In this document: one piece after another, positions 34,798-47,295 of the stretch
Position numbering within the stretch: the stretch's first letter is position 1
Layout of the letters: each line of letters opens with the position of its first letter
Assembly (NCBI GenBank): GCA_022559845.1
Contig: CM040118.1
Location: forward strand, 162,088,331 to 162,152,330
Length of the DNA: 64,000 bases
Direction of reading: 5' to 3'
From: Amorphophallus konjac
Lineage: Eukaryota > Streptophyta > Magnoliopsida > Alismatales > Araceae
Translations under genes and position numbers: made by a program
Notes under the pieces: model-generated
Databases searched by the model: none
Told to the model about the DNA's origin: nothing
The model's input: the letters and a program-made list of their open reading frames with translations, nothing else

Positions 34798-37102
34798 ATG
34801 TCATCTTACAACTTCTCCCATTCCCATGAGGATTCTCTCCCTCAGGGACTTCTCGAGGACCCACCTAGGGTCGCCCATGTGCAGGGAGGAGAGGGGAATG
34901 CCCCTCCTCTCCCGACCATTGTCATCGAGGGTCCTCAGCCCGCCCTTTCTGGTTCCTCTTCACAGAATTCGGCCAATCAGATTCTTAACATGATGGCCCA
35001 GCTTGATCCAACCCAGCTTCACCTTATTCGACAAGCTCTGCAAGGGGCAGATGCCCCACCATCAATGCTTCCTTCTAGCATGACTGCTTTTGCCACTTCT
35101 ACATCTCTGATTGCTGGATCAGGGGCCACCTCTGCAACCCCCATTAATCTTACTCCCATTCATCCTCAGGCTCTTCGATTCTCCACCATAGAAGCAGGCC
35201 AGGCTTCTACCTCGGCCCATCAGCCTCTAGATAAGGGGAAGACCCAGATCCCCTCTAGTTCTTATGTTGATCCTTACACCACTATCTCTCAAGTGCCGCA
35301 GGCCCTCGTGGCCCCGGCTGATTTCACTCGTCTGAAACCAGGGGCCGCCCAGTTGGCTTATGCGGATATGGGCCCTTCCTTGGCCCATTATCCATCTTAT
35401 GGGCCGCCGCCTCAGTCAGTTTATCCTTCAGCTCCATACTCTGGTTCTGTTTTTCCTGTTGTATCTCCTCCTTCTCGGGAACGGGAATTTCTTGACAAAT
35501 GGGTTGCCATGCAGCAGTAGATTGACCTCCTCCACAAGCGGGTCGGCCCGCAGTCTTTAGCCGATGTCCCCATTCCTAATTTCAGGGACATTCGCTTTCC
35601 TCCCCAATCTGAGCTCCCCGTGTACCGGAAGTATGATGGGAATGGCAACCCATTTATTCATGTCAGGGAGTTCCTCTATGACACTACAAGAAAAAGCGTG
35701 ATTTGGGATGGAATTTTGTGACGGAATATTTTTCGTCGCAAATTCTGTCTCAAATATGGAATTTGCGATGGAATTTGGGAGGGAAACTATTCCGTCCCAA
35801 ATTTGGGATGGAATTTGTGACGGATTTTTAGAACCATCTGAAATTTTTGACCAAGAAATTGTGACGGACCGACTCCGTCGGAAATCCGTCGCAAAACACA
35901 TTTGCGACGGATTTCGCAAGGGTGCGAAATCTGTCGCAAATGTGTTTTGCGACGGATTTTGAGACGGATTTCCAACGGAGTCGGTCCGTCATAATTTCTT
36001 GGTCAAAAATTTCAGACGGTTCTAAAAATCCGTCACAAATTCCGTCGTAAATTCCGTCCCAAATTCCATATTTGAGACGGAATTTGCGACGGAAAATATT
36101 CCGTCCCAAATTTGAGACGGAAATTCCGTCTCAAATTTCCGTCGCAAAATTCCGTCCCAAATTGCGCTTTTTTATGTAGTGTGAATCGGCGCAGTTTCAA
36201 CACGACGACCGCCTGATGGCATATTTGTTCCACCGGTCCTTGGACGGGGTCGCCCTTAAATGGTTCTACACCTTGCCTCTAGAGGAGGAGGAAAGTTTCA
36301 AGACTGTGAAGGAAAAGTTTATCTAGAGATTCCAAGATCGGGTTGGTCCCGAGTATTCTTTTACAGACCTAGTTGCAGAAAAGATGAAAGCAGATGAGGA
36401 CTTTGCTACATATGCAGATTGATGGAGGCAGATGGCCTCGCGTGTGCCCGGGCAGATCCGAACATGCACCAGTTGTACAGTCGGGCCCGGTTCATCCAGA
36501 CCCAATTCAAAGACTCCCCTATTCATTCCTTGTTTGAAGCCCAGAAATCCAAAACCACAAGAAAGTCCCAAGGCCCAGTTACTGAGGGAGTACAAACTAA
36601 TGAGCAGGTCCAGGCTGTTTAATTCCCTAACCAGCCCGCTTCACCCCATTTCCACCAACCACCACGCAACCCCCAGTTCCCCGCTCCACAGGCTCCTCGA
36701 CCTTCCTTCCCAGCTCCTCAACACCCACAACAACCACCACCACAACAGCCTCAACAGACACCCCAGTACCATAATGTCCCTCCTCCTGCTGGTTATGGGC
36801 CTGCTCGACCGGGACCAAAGAGGGTCAATTATCCACCACTTCCTGAAACCTTGCCGGATATATTCTCCGCCCTAATGTACACTGGTGACATATAGTTGCC
36901 TCCGGAACATCAGAATTGGAATCCGGCAGCCGATCAGTCAAGGTATTGCATATACCATCGGCAACGCGGGCACACGATAGAGAGATGTTATCAGTTCAGA
37001 GATCTGGTGTATGATTTTCATGAGGGCCAGAAGATTGATTGGGCCCAAATGCACAAATTGATTGAAGATATCAAGGAGAGACGAAGACAAGCAAGGTCGT
37101 AG
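34798..37102 (+). pseudogene. gag: Element E gag, interrupted by a CACTA miniature element
   Basis: The ATG at 34798 (MSSYNFSHS) opens a long Pro/Ser/Gln-rich N-terminal region. The conserved Gag domain follows: from about 35560 to the insertion at 35682, resuming at 36185, with KWFYTLPLEEEESFKTV and a Trp-Arg-rich WRQMASRV stretch. A CCHC-like knuckle of Tat form, CX2HX4HX4C (CIYHRQRGHTIERC), lies near 36945-36990. Stops include TAG 35518 (CAG expected), one TAG near 36322 and TGA near 36420. A frameshift between about 36440 and 36650 moves the text to another frame. Removing the insertion and one TGA restores the local frame. Not translatable as it stands. Confidence 0.82.
35682..36181. mobile_element. 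Palindromic CACTA-type miniature element
   Basis: 500 bp, starting CACTACAAGAAAAAGCG and ending CGCTTTTTTATGTAGTG, with the 3-bp duplication TGA (35679-35681, 36182-36184). Nearly the whole element is one long inverted repeat centred near 35925, made of GACGGA-ATTT-type units, so its transcript would fold into a long hairpin. No coding capacity. The CACTA ends and 3-bp duplication are diagnostic of CACTA/En-Spm derivatives. Confidence 0.92.
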
Positions 37103-39492
37103 CAGGCGGCGCCTCAGCAACAGCAGCTCCAGCAACCTCCCCAACAACAACCTCTACAGCAGCAGCAGCAGCAGCACCAAGACCTTGGGATTCATCAGAA
37201 TCCCATGCCAGAACATCCGCTCACTCCTTAACAGCAACAATAGCCGCCGACACCGGCTCAAGTGAATGTAGTTCACCACCCAGCCCCTAATGCTGGGTGG
37301 TCTTTTGACAATGAGACTCCCGCTCATCTCTTGGCCTTCTACCACACCAACTTCCCCGTACCTTCTGTTCCTTCCATTCTCCGGCCCACCACCATGGCCA
37401 CTGCTCCACCCACTGTCCTCTCCCAATAACCTATTACACCGGCCACGATCCCCACCATTCCGCCAATCCTTTCACCTTCACCCGCCATACCCTCCATCAT
37501 CACCCGTCCACTTAACCCTGCACCAATCACCACCCCACTAGGGCCCGTCAGGCTAGCTTCCGCCATTCTCACCCCCATCTCCATCCCTACCACTTACCCC
37601 ACCGGGCCAATCGGGAGTTCATTTGATGCCGTGCTGGCACGACAATGCGCCCTCCGGAGCGGGCATCCATTCCACAGAAGTTACCCTTTCCTCGGTGCGT
37701 CTGCACCCAACCCTCAAGTTCCTTCCTCAACAGTTGAAGTAGAAGAAGTAGCCCCCGTGCCTAACACGAAATATGACTTGTTGCAGCATTTGGACCGGAT
37801 GCCGGCCAAAATATCAGTCCTGGAGTTAATTAAAAGGTCCACGCTACATCAGGATACCCTAAGGGCTTTTCTACAAAAAGTGATGGTTAATGAAGACGTA
37901 GCAGTGGACAGTTTGTCGTCAGTATTGGCCACTATCACGAAGGGGCCTTCCATTTCATTCTCTGAGTCATAATTGGAGCCCCCAAAGGCACGGTAGATGC
38001 CGCTCTGCATTACTATTTCCCTAAACAAAGTGGCAGTCGAGTCAGCCCTTGTGGACACGAGAGCATCGATAAATGTGTCCCTTAAGTACACTGCGTGCCT
38101 GCAATATTTCGGAAGACATGCTTAGGCCAACGCCAACCACGATTGCGGCTTATGATAACACCAGACGAGCTTGCCACGGGGTCGTGACAATTCAGGCCGA
38201 GCTAGGGCCTTTGGTAATGGACATGGAGTTTTATGTACTGGACATAGACCCGATGTTCAAGGCAATTCTGGGTCGTCCATGGATAGATAGTCTAAATGTT
38301 GTGCCCTCAATTGCCCACCATTGCCTTAAGTTCCCATTTCAAGGCCAGGTAGTTAAGGTGAAGAGTATCTCCACCGTCCAATCTGTTGAAGCGATTGCAG
38401 ATAAGATTCTTCCCACTTTATGGCCAAGTAATCTGCCAGTTCTTTCTGTTATGGACTTAAACTACTCATGGGCATATGCGTCACGCAAGCCCGCCACTGC
38501 ACCGGTGAATGTCAAAATTAAGTCCAAGATTCGAGATTCAAAAGGGTGGCACATGATTTTAAAGTTAGGCTATCAGCCGGGCTTGGGCCTCGGCGCACAA
38601 TTGCAGGGGCGAACTAAGCCCGTCCCTAAAGATAGGAAAATGATCCGGAGAGGCCTTGGCTACAAGGAGTCAGCACTGTCCATACTGGAAGATTCCGGGC
38701 CACTAACGTGGGACTACTGTCAACACTTTGTGAAAGGCCCGATACAGCCAGGTACTTTGAAGAAGCCGCCGTCCTGTTCTGATATGAAGACTGATGCCAC
38801 TCATGTTGTTGCTGACCCACCGCCACCACTGAAGGGGCTGGTGGGTTACATGGAAGACTTTTATAGTTGCTTTGAGAAGCGGTTCCAAGAAGAAGAAGCT
38901 TGCCCGAAGGAGATGGAGATGCAGCTGGTAAAGCATTCTCTGACTGAGTTAGTTCACCGGAGGCCGCGAGAAGTGGGGAGCTCCGTCACTACCTTTTCCT
39001 TGTCCCCGTCCCGTCTTGCCTCCTTGTTTCAGCAACTGGGGTTTGTTCCTCGTTCCCCTCCGATCATGGTCGACCCGTACTTCACGGAAAGACCATTGGA
39101 AGTTCTATTTGTTCCTTGCGCATGTGGGCGCTGCCCACCCATTGACTTATCAACTATATTTACTCCTCCTTCCCCCAATGCCCAACTCCACAAAATGTGG
39201 TTTTCATCTTCCGACCCATTCTTCGATTGCATCTTCCCTTCTCTGTTTCCCATGCAACTCCCTCCTCCCCCGTCTTCTTCTTCCTGTTGCGTGATCTCCT
39301 CCGACTTCCAAAAAAAATGCCAATTTTAGAACGGAGGTTTCAATGGAGGATTACGCTATATTCTGCCCATCTCCCTAGGGGGATGAAACCCCTGCTCCTT
39401 TCCCATAAGATCTCTTGTCTCCTAGGTTAGATGTACATTCTACCGAGTCTCTTAGGCTGGTAGAGTCAGTTGGGGTAGAGTCTAGCTCTGGT
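37103..39492 (+). pseudogene. Element E protease and G-patch region
   Basis: After a Gln/Pro-rich linker the frame from 37631 holds the start of a retropepsin-like protease. The active site at 38054-38062 is Asp-Thr-Arg where Asp-Thr-Gly is needed (GGA to AGA). One base is lost near 38068, and the rest continues at 38073 in another frame (ILGRPWIDSL near 38270 is the second conserved protease block). At 38544-38664 there is a good G-patch match: GWHMILKLGYQPGLGLG ... RRGLGY. G-patches are RNA-binding Gly-rich domains known to follow the protease in some retroviruses and plant retrotransposons. An A8 run near 39309 and a stop at 39327 precede a further frame change; D is inserted at 39492. Confidence 0.75.
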
Positions 39493-39864
39493 TGTCACGT
39501 CCCGACGCGGAATATCGAGACTGGCAGTAGAAACAAGTAATAATAATAATAATATGTTGATTTCTAGACATGATGTGCTAAAACATAAGGATTAACCACG
39601 CACAAAACTTCCGTAATTAATAGCAATTTCATAATCCATGAACCCATTTACATAACCATGATAAACAACCGCAATAAACTTCCATCATAACATCCACCAG
39701 ACCACATTATATTGACTAACTTCACATTACAACTCTTTGAACCACATTCTAAAACACAACTAAACATAGACAATTATCTCTAGCTCCACAACATCTATTT
39801 GGCTTGCTCCATGATCAACACTCTTGCCCGTTCCCATCGGATTGCGAGTCCTCACCTGAGCTAC

Positions 39865-42039
39865 CTGAAAAGGGGGAACAACTAGGTGAGCGAACGCTCA
39901 GTAGGTAATAACAGGTAAGTTTAAGTAATTAACCAGTTAATTGCATTAAATGCGAGGAAAGAAATAACGATATAACGAAATGACATAAATAGAAGAGGTA
40001 CAATATCATGAATAAAATTAAACTGTGAATTGGCCAACAAGCAAGATTTAACCAAGTCAAGATAATTTCAAGTAAGAGATCACTGTCATAGACATCACGC
40101 TAGTCATGCACTCGGTGCAATGTCTCACCATGTCATTCAAACTCCCCGGGGCACAAGTACTTTTCGGGCGGTCCTCCCAGGACAAGACCGGGCCCTTACG
40201 ATGCATTGGCATTGATTTGTTGGATCCAAGATCCCAAGTTTTGTCTAGACATTAATCAAGTTTAATGGCCAAGATTCAAGATATAGAACTTACCTCAAAA
40301 TTTCAAGGGTAAGTTGAAGAGATACTTTGATCAGAAAGTTCAAATTATCAAGAACCAACAGTTCCTTGAATTCAACACGAAAAATTACGGAAATCACTTC
40401 TGATGATAAGCGGTCAGAACAGGGCCGCTCAAGCAATTGTACGGTCATATATGGGCCGCACATCAAGGATCTGGGCTGAGAACCAGCCACCACGAGTTCA
40501 AGGAATAAACAGACCATTGTCGGCCGTTTAAAGAAGAACGGTCCTAAATGGGCCTTTTAACTATAATGAACAGTCAAGAATGCGCCGTGCAGGGCCAGAA
40601 AGACATGAAGCCTAAGAATAAGATAAACGGGCAGTATTGGGCTGTTTCAGGGACAAACGGTCCAATAGGGTCCGCTCATCTGGGCTTGATTTAAATAACT
40701 AGAACCCACCCAATTTAGGGTCCCGGCTGCCATAGGTGGGACAGAACTGAACCAAGGTCCAGCCCACTCTCCACTAGTCAACCTAGGGCTTATTGGGCCA
40801 ATCAAAACAAGTTTTGGTTGAAGATAGAACAAGGTTAATCGACCAACAAAATTGGCACTGGGCTAAGGATGAACGGTTCATACTGGGCCGCCCACCGAGT
40901 TAAACGGCTCCTTTCCGGCCGCGCAAGACTCAGCCGGTCCAAGTGATCCGTGACTCACAACACGATAATCCAAGCGATTCGATCTCGTATACAGGTTCAG
41001 GTCTTGATGGTACAACCTGCCCGGCGTCCTAGTGGGAATCCCAGGCTCGCGGGGGCTTACGGAGGTCCCGTAATGAAGGTCCTAGTCCGAAGGAAGGAAT
41101 ATCCGATGGAGACCAACCATTATAAGGAATTGGGGCTAATAAATTAGCGAAAACCAGTAATGCGGTCAGTCAATTCTACCGGAGTAAAATGACTGTCAAA
41201 CAATCTTAATAAAATTTTCAATTTAATAATGAATCATGATCGATATTAACATTCATTGAAGAAGATGATCCAAGGTCAAGATGAATAAATCAGTAAGAGT
41301 TATAATCATTAACTATTATAATTTTTCTAGGGGTTTTTTTTTATGCATGTTGCTACTTACATTTAACCACTAACCTACTATCATAAATCATACGAGAAAG
41401 ATAACTTCATCAATCCTATAAAGATGGACAGTCCAGTAGGGACCTTTCATCCTCCTCGACGGTCACACGACAGGCCGTTTATCCCCCTTAGGTCAGAAGG
41501 CCTGCTGGAGATGAGCGGCTGTAATGAGCCGCTGGAAGAGACGAACGGTCAATAACTAGCCGCCTGATAGAAGGGCGGTCTAGGTCATGCCGCTCTTCCC
41601 AGAAACATAATATGAATCACAACACATAAATGGTCAGTAATATGTCGCCTAACCATGTTGGGCGGTCTATCGTGAGGCCCCGCAAGTTAGAAACAGTCAA
41701 GCCCCCTTTCGCCATGCCCGCCTCCGGCGAGTTGGCTAGGGTTACAATAAATTACAAAATACGCATAGCACAGAGCATAATAATTAGGGCTTTTGGATTC
41801 AAAAGAAAGAGCACGAGAAGTTTTATAATATAGCATGCTCGATTTAATCTTCAGTGCCTGCAATCCCCACTTAAACAAGATGAAACAAGTATAACCCTAA
41901 ATATGACATGCTTCTACTAAACCCTAAAATTCTCACAGGGTACTAAATAACTTTTAAGGCTTTTGCATCTAATAGAAAGAGCACTCGATGCTGGTTCTAA
42001 CCCTATATGATACTTAAGGTTTGGCTTGTTATAACCTAC
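39865..42039 (-). other. Predicted leader intron inside element D 3' LTR
   Basis: Donor-like AAG/GTAGGTT at 42039 and acceptor-like CCTTTTCAG/GT at 39865 on the minus strand, in the same relative positions as in B and C. In the 5' LTR the donor is changed (GGAAGG near 49850). Inference only. Confidence 0.35.
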
Positions 42040-42180
42040 CTTAATTGGAGGAAGAAGGAAGAAGAAGGGACGACGACGTGCTAAGAACACCCCGCCGGTG
42101 ATCGTCGGAATCCGCCCTCGTCCACGATCCTCGTCGGCCGCCACAGCACCCGAACAAAACTGGGGTTCCTAAGGGTTGTT

Positions 42181-42186
42181 TTTATA
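42181..42186 (-). promoter_or_regulatory. Candidate TATA box in element D 3' LTR
   Basis: TATAAAAACAACCC on the minus strand, about 140 bases before the donor-like site. The 5' LTR copy is at 49985-49990. Confidence 0.5.
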
Positions 42187-42660
42187 GGTCACCCAAGGTC
42201 TAGATCCTTCTATTCACGGAGATAGAGTCCAATCAAGTTGGACGTGCGCGAATCATGCAGATAGGGTCAACCGTCGCCTTCTAATCCAAAATTCGCTTTC
42301 TAGGGTTAGGGTTTCGGGGGGAACTAAGAGGGGAAATGATCCTCTCATCCTAACCTTTCATTTGGATCCGGTCTCAGCCTAAATGATTGGGTATTGGGCT
42401 CAAATTTTGTGTTTTAAGGTCCAATTAAATTAAGTGTGGATTTGGGCCTTAATCTGTTAATTCGGCCTAATTACGAGTTTTATTTGAGCTGGTCACAGAA
42501 GGCACTATTATTAAACATTTTATCCTCTACAAGATTCTAAATTGTCCAGATTTTTACAAAATGGTCAAAATTTAACTTATTCTATTTATTAAGGATTTTC
42601 TAATTAATCTCTCATAAATTTTCTAGAAATTTTTATTTGTTAATAAATCGGGATATTACA

Positions 42661-42674
42661 CCCTCCCTCACTTC
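42661..42674 (-). other. Polypurine tract of element D
   Basis: The minus strand reads AAGTGAGGGAGGG directly next to the LTR start, like the tracts of B and C. Confidence 0.85.
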
Positions 42675-42731
42675 AAAGAATTTGGTCCTCCAAATTCACT
42701 ACACTTAACACGATAGGGAGTAGAAACTCAC

Positions 42732-45700
42732 CTAGAACAACTCGGGATACTATTTTCGCATGGTATCTTCTGACTCCCAAGTAGCTTCTTCGGTCCCACG
42801 CCGACTCCATTGCACTTTAACCATAGGTATGAACCGATTCCTGAGTTGCTGTTGCTTACGATCCAGAATCTTAGCAGGTCTTTCTTCATAGGTCAGATCT
42901 TCTTTTAACTCAAGATCCGCATGTTGAATGACATGAGTGGGGTCATATACATATTTTCTCAACATCGACACATGGAAGACATTGTGTACTCCGGATAACT
43001 GAGGTGGTGGTGCCAAACGGTATGCAACCTCACCCACTCTTTCCAAAATCTCGAATGGACCAATATATCTTTGACTCAGCTTGCCTCGAATGCCAAATCT
43101 TCGAATCCCTCTCATGGGAGAAACCTTCAGAAACACATGTTCACCAGCCTGGAATTCCAAAGCTCTTCTTCTGTTGTCCGCATAACTCTTCTGTTTTGAT
43201 TGTGCTACTTGCAATCAGTCTCTAATAATACGAATATTCTTTGATGATTCAGAAATAAGATCTGGTCCCAGCCATTGCTTCTCGCCAACCTCGTTCCAAC
43301 ATAATGGGGATCAACAGCTTCTTCCATATAAAGCTTCAAATGGAGCCGATAACTATTGTTGTAAGCAAATTCAATCAAGGCCAAGTGATCACTCCAACTG
43401 CCTCCAAAATCAATCATGCAGGCTCTAAGCATATCTTCCACTATCTGGTTGGTTCTTTCCGTCTGTCCATCTGTTTGTGGATGAAACGCAGTACTGAAGT
43501 TCAGACGGGTTCCCAAAGATTTTTGCAAACCCTTCCAAAAGTGCGAGGTGAATAGGGGATCTCTGTCGGACACAATACTGACTGGAATACCATGGAGTCG
43601 CACAACTTCCTTCATATACAAAGCTGCTAAAACATCCACAGTCCACTTAGATTTAATGGACAAGAAATGGGCAGATTTTGTCAACCTGTCAACAATAACC
43701 CATATTGCATCAAATCCGCCACGAGTCCTTGGTAGACCCATAATGAAATCCATGCCAATACTCTCCCACTTCTATTGAGGTATGTCCAGTGGTTTCAACT
43801 TCCTTGCAGGTCTGAAATGCTCAGCCATAACTTGTTGGCACACCAAACATTTACTCACAAATTCTGCAATTTCCTTTTTCATATTCGGCCACCAGAAAGA
43901 TTTTTTCAAATCCTTAAACATCTTCATACCTCCAGGATGAATGGTATATCGGGATCTATGAGCTTCCTCGAGGATTTCGGCCACATCAGGTATACAAGTC
44001 CTTCCCTGAAATAACAAGCTGCCATCATCAGCTATCATGAATTCAGGTCTGCTACCCAAGTTCTCCTTGATTTCTATCAACTATGGATCATTATCTTGCA
44101 AGGGCTTGATTTCTGCCAATAATTCTGGTTTAAGCTGAATCTGAGCAATCATAACTCGGTCCTTGTCAACATTTATATCTAAACTGGCTAATTGCTCCAG
44201 TAATTTCCATTCTTGCAACATGAGACTTGACAATTTAGCTATTGGCTTACGACTTAAAGCATCTGCTACCACGTTACCCCTCCCGGGATGATACTCTATG
44301 AAGAAGTCAAAATCCTTTAAATATTCTAACCATCTTCTCTGCCTCATATTGAGCTCTTTCTGAGAAAATAAATACTTCAAACTCTTGTGATATGAAAATA
44401 CTGTGAATGTCTCTCCATATAAGTAATGCCTCTATATCTTCAAGGCAAATACTACTACTGCTGCTAGCTCCAAATCATGGACAGGATAATTCTCCTCATG
44501 CTTTCTCAACTGCCTAGAATAATATGCTATCACTTTCCCGTGCTACATCAGTACGCAACCTAAACCAATTCCCGAAGCATCGGTGTACACCACGAAGCCT
44601 CCTTCTCTAGATGGTAAAGCTAAAACAGGGGCAGTCGTTAAACACTCCTTTAAAGTCTGGAAGCTTTTTTCACAATCCTCCGACCAGTCAAATTTATTCT
44701 CTTTGCGGGTTAATCTCGTTAAGGGTATTGCGATCTTGGAGAAATCCTTAATAAACCTTTGGTAATATTCTGCTAGTCCTAGAAAGCTTCTTATTTCTGT
44801 TACATTAGTAGGCCTATCCCAATTTTTCACTGCCTCTATCTTAGACGAATCCACAGAAATGCCTTCTTTCGTAATGATATGCCTTAGAAAGGACACCTCA
44901 TGCAGCCAAAATTCACACTTGCTAAACTTGGTGTATAACTGATGATCTCTCAATATTTGCAACGCCATCCTCAAGTGCTCAGCATGTTCTTCCTCACTCT
45001 TGGAATAAATCAGAATGTCATCAATAAACACCACGACCCATTGATCAAGATGGGGCTGGAACACATTGTTCATTAACTGCATAAAAGCTACAGGTGCATT
45101 CGTTAGTCCAAAAGGCATTACAACAAATTTAAAATGCCCATACCTGCTATGAAAAGCCATATTATAAATATCCTCTTCCTTAACCCGCAACTGGTGGTAG
45201 CCTGATCGAAGATCAATCTTAGAAAAATACTGAGCTCCTGCTATCTGATCAAATAATTCATCAATCCTCGGCAATGGATATTTATTCTTGATAGTCAGCT
45301 GATTCAATTGCCGATAATCAATACACAACCTCATCGAGCCATCCTTCTTCCTGACGAATAATACTGGAGCTCCCCACGGGGATGTACTTGAACGAATAAA
45401 CGCCTTCTCAAGTAATTCCATTAACTGCTGCTTTAATTCCCTCAGCTCCGCAGGAGACATACGATAAGGAGCTTTAGAAATAGGGGTCGCGCTAGGAATT
45501 AGATCAATAGAAAACACAACTTCTCTCTCTGGTGGAAGTCCCGGTAAATCTTCAGGAAAAACATCCAGAAAATCTCAGACAACAGGAATGTCCTTAATCT
45601 CAATCTTCTTCTCAGGGGTCACATAAATAAAGGCTAGGAAAGCCTGACATCCTCTCCTCATCAACTTATCAGCTCGGAGGGCCGAAATAAGTGGCACAGA

Positions 45701-47083
45701 CTTATGGTGCCCAACCCCTATAAAAGAAAGTCCAGGGTGTCTAGAAAAAGACATAGAACTGGAACTACAATGAACATTGGCCTCATGCTTAGCCAACCAA
45801 TCCACTTCTAGAATTACATCATAATCTTTCATATCCATACATACTAATTCAGTCGGCAAATTCTGTTCATTAACCATAATCTTGCTAAAAGGATAAAAAT
45901 ATTTAATCGCTGATCTAGAACCAATAGGAGTTGATATCTCTAGTGGGGAATCCATCAAAACCGGCTTCACAGCTAATGTCTTAGCAAAATTCTGAGAAAC
46001 AAATGAATGAGTAGCACCGGTATCGAAAAGAACAAAAGCTGGCTTTCCATGAACAATGAGAGTACCTTCAACAAGTCCGCCCTCCTCGGTGGTGCCTGCG
46101 TCGTCCTCCTGTAGGGCCTGGAGCTTGCCCTGTTGCTTCTTACTATCTTGAGGCTTAGTCGGGGTAGCTTGCTCGGATAAGGGAGGACACTCCGGGATAC
46201 GGTGGTCTCTACTTCCACAACGTAAGCAGGCGCCCAGCTTGCGCCAGCACTCTTCCATCTTGTGACCAGGACGGTCACAATACTTGCATACGCCCTTAAA
46301 TGGAACAATAGGACCAGGCTTCTTGTCTTCATTCTTTGGCATCTTCCCCTTCCAGGAACCAGACCCGCCATTGGGCCTTTTCTTGTTAAAACCGGCCTTA
46401 GCATTCCCGGGACCAGTAGGTTGCTCCTTCTTGACGTTCTTCCCACGGATTTTCTCCGTCATTTCCAAGGTATCTTCTAAAACTTGGGCTTTCCTCACCA
46501 TTTCTGCATAGGTCTGAATCTCCATCGGCGCCAACTGGTTAATATAATGCAACTTCAGCCCATTAAGAAAATGTTTCACCTTCATCTTTTCTGTAGAGAT
46601 CAAATGAGTGGCATAACGAAAAAGTCTAGAGAATTGAGCTTCATATTCCGCCACAGTTAAACTCCACTGCTTCAGAGTAGCAAACTCAGCGGCTTTCTTC
46701 TCTTGGATTCTGTCGAAAAAGTACTTGCTATTGAAGAATTCTTCAAATTCCTTCCACGAAATTTGCCTATTACTGAGGGTTGCCTTTACTGACTCCCACC
46801 ACGTCCTAGCATCACGTTCCAACTGGAAGGTTGTTAAAAGCACACGCTCCTGGTCACTGCATTGCATCACCTCGAAAATCCTCTCCATCTCTTTAAGCCA
46901 GTGCTCGGCTTCATCGGGATCAGTTGAGCCTCCAAAACGTGGGGGATTCATCCCACAAAAATTCCTGTGTAAATCGTCGGCGCCATGATTCACCGCTCCA
47001 CCCTGGGCCACTTGTTGCAAAGCCCGCATAAGTCTTTGGACCGTTCGCTGCATGTCTCGCCACTGCGCACGCTCAGCTGCCAT
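42732..47083 (-). pseudogene. gag-pol: Element D gag-pol polyprotein with eight stops and one deletion
   Basis: The ATG at 47083 gives MAAERAQWRDMQ as in B. Order: Gag (about 46970-46690), CCHC knuckle CKYCDRPGHKMEEC (near 46270), protease with DTGA (Asp codon 46022-46024), RT with FIDD (45017-45028), RNase H (about 44600-44260), integrase with an intact HHCC finger and catalytic codons at 43688-43690 (Asp), 43565-43567 (Asp) and 43457-43459 (Glu), and a chromodomain ending in YPELF. Stops are at 45575, 44543, 44432, 44081, 43772, 43311, 43215 and 42750; all fit CGA, CAG/CAA or TGG changed by a C-to-T or G-to-A step. A small deletion near 43349 shifts the frame after YNNSY in the integrase. 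Inactive. Confidence 0.93.
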
Positions 47084-47277
47084 CAAAACGTCCTGTACGA
47101 AAATAATTTATCTTAAGTTCACTTAGAAAAAAAGTTTAGAGTTGATTATTAACTCAACCCAAGTCTCTACCCAATTCTCACTAGGTTTGGTCCTTTGACT
47201 CATAACAAGAGTATAGGTTCTACGACAAACACTTAGGATCCTAGAACTAAAATAACCTAAGAATATTAGAAACCTAG

Positions 47278-47289
47278 GCTCTGATACCA
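47278..47289 (-). other. Primer-binding site of element D (initiator tRNA-Met)
   Basis: TGGTATCAGAGC on the minus strand, six bases (GTTAGG) after the LTR end, where B and C have a seven-base GTCTTCG. Bases 47084-47277 are the untranslated leader. Confidence 0.92.
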
Positions 47290-47295
47290 CCTAAC

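Larger units (their letters stand above)
39493..42660 (-). repeat. Element D 3' LTR
   Basis: 3,168 bp, TGTAATATCC to ACGTGACA in element orientation. Candidate TATA (minus) at 42181-42186 and donor-like AAG/GTAGGT at 42040/42039. A CGGTC-N7-GGCCG array lies at 40405-40920 and 41420-41690, a Tat-leader block at 41010-41112, the block shared with B and C (GGGCCCGGTCT type) at about 40140-40200, a GAGCG-TT-CGCTC-type palindrome at about 39890 and acceptor-like TTTTCAG/GT at 39865. The short ORFs in it are not conserved genes. Confidence 0.93.

Noticed and set aside
36627..37593. Proline- and glutamine-rich ORFs on both strands
   Set aside because: Shadows of the low-complexity linker between Gag and protease of E.
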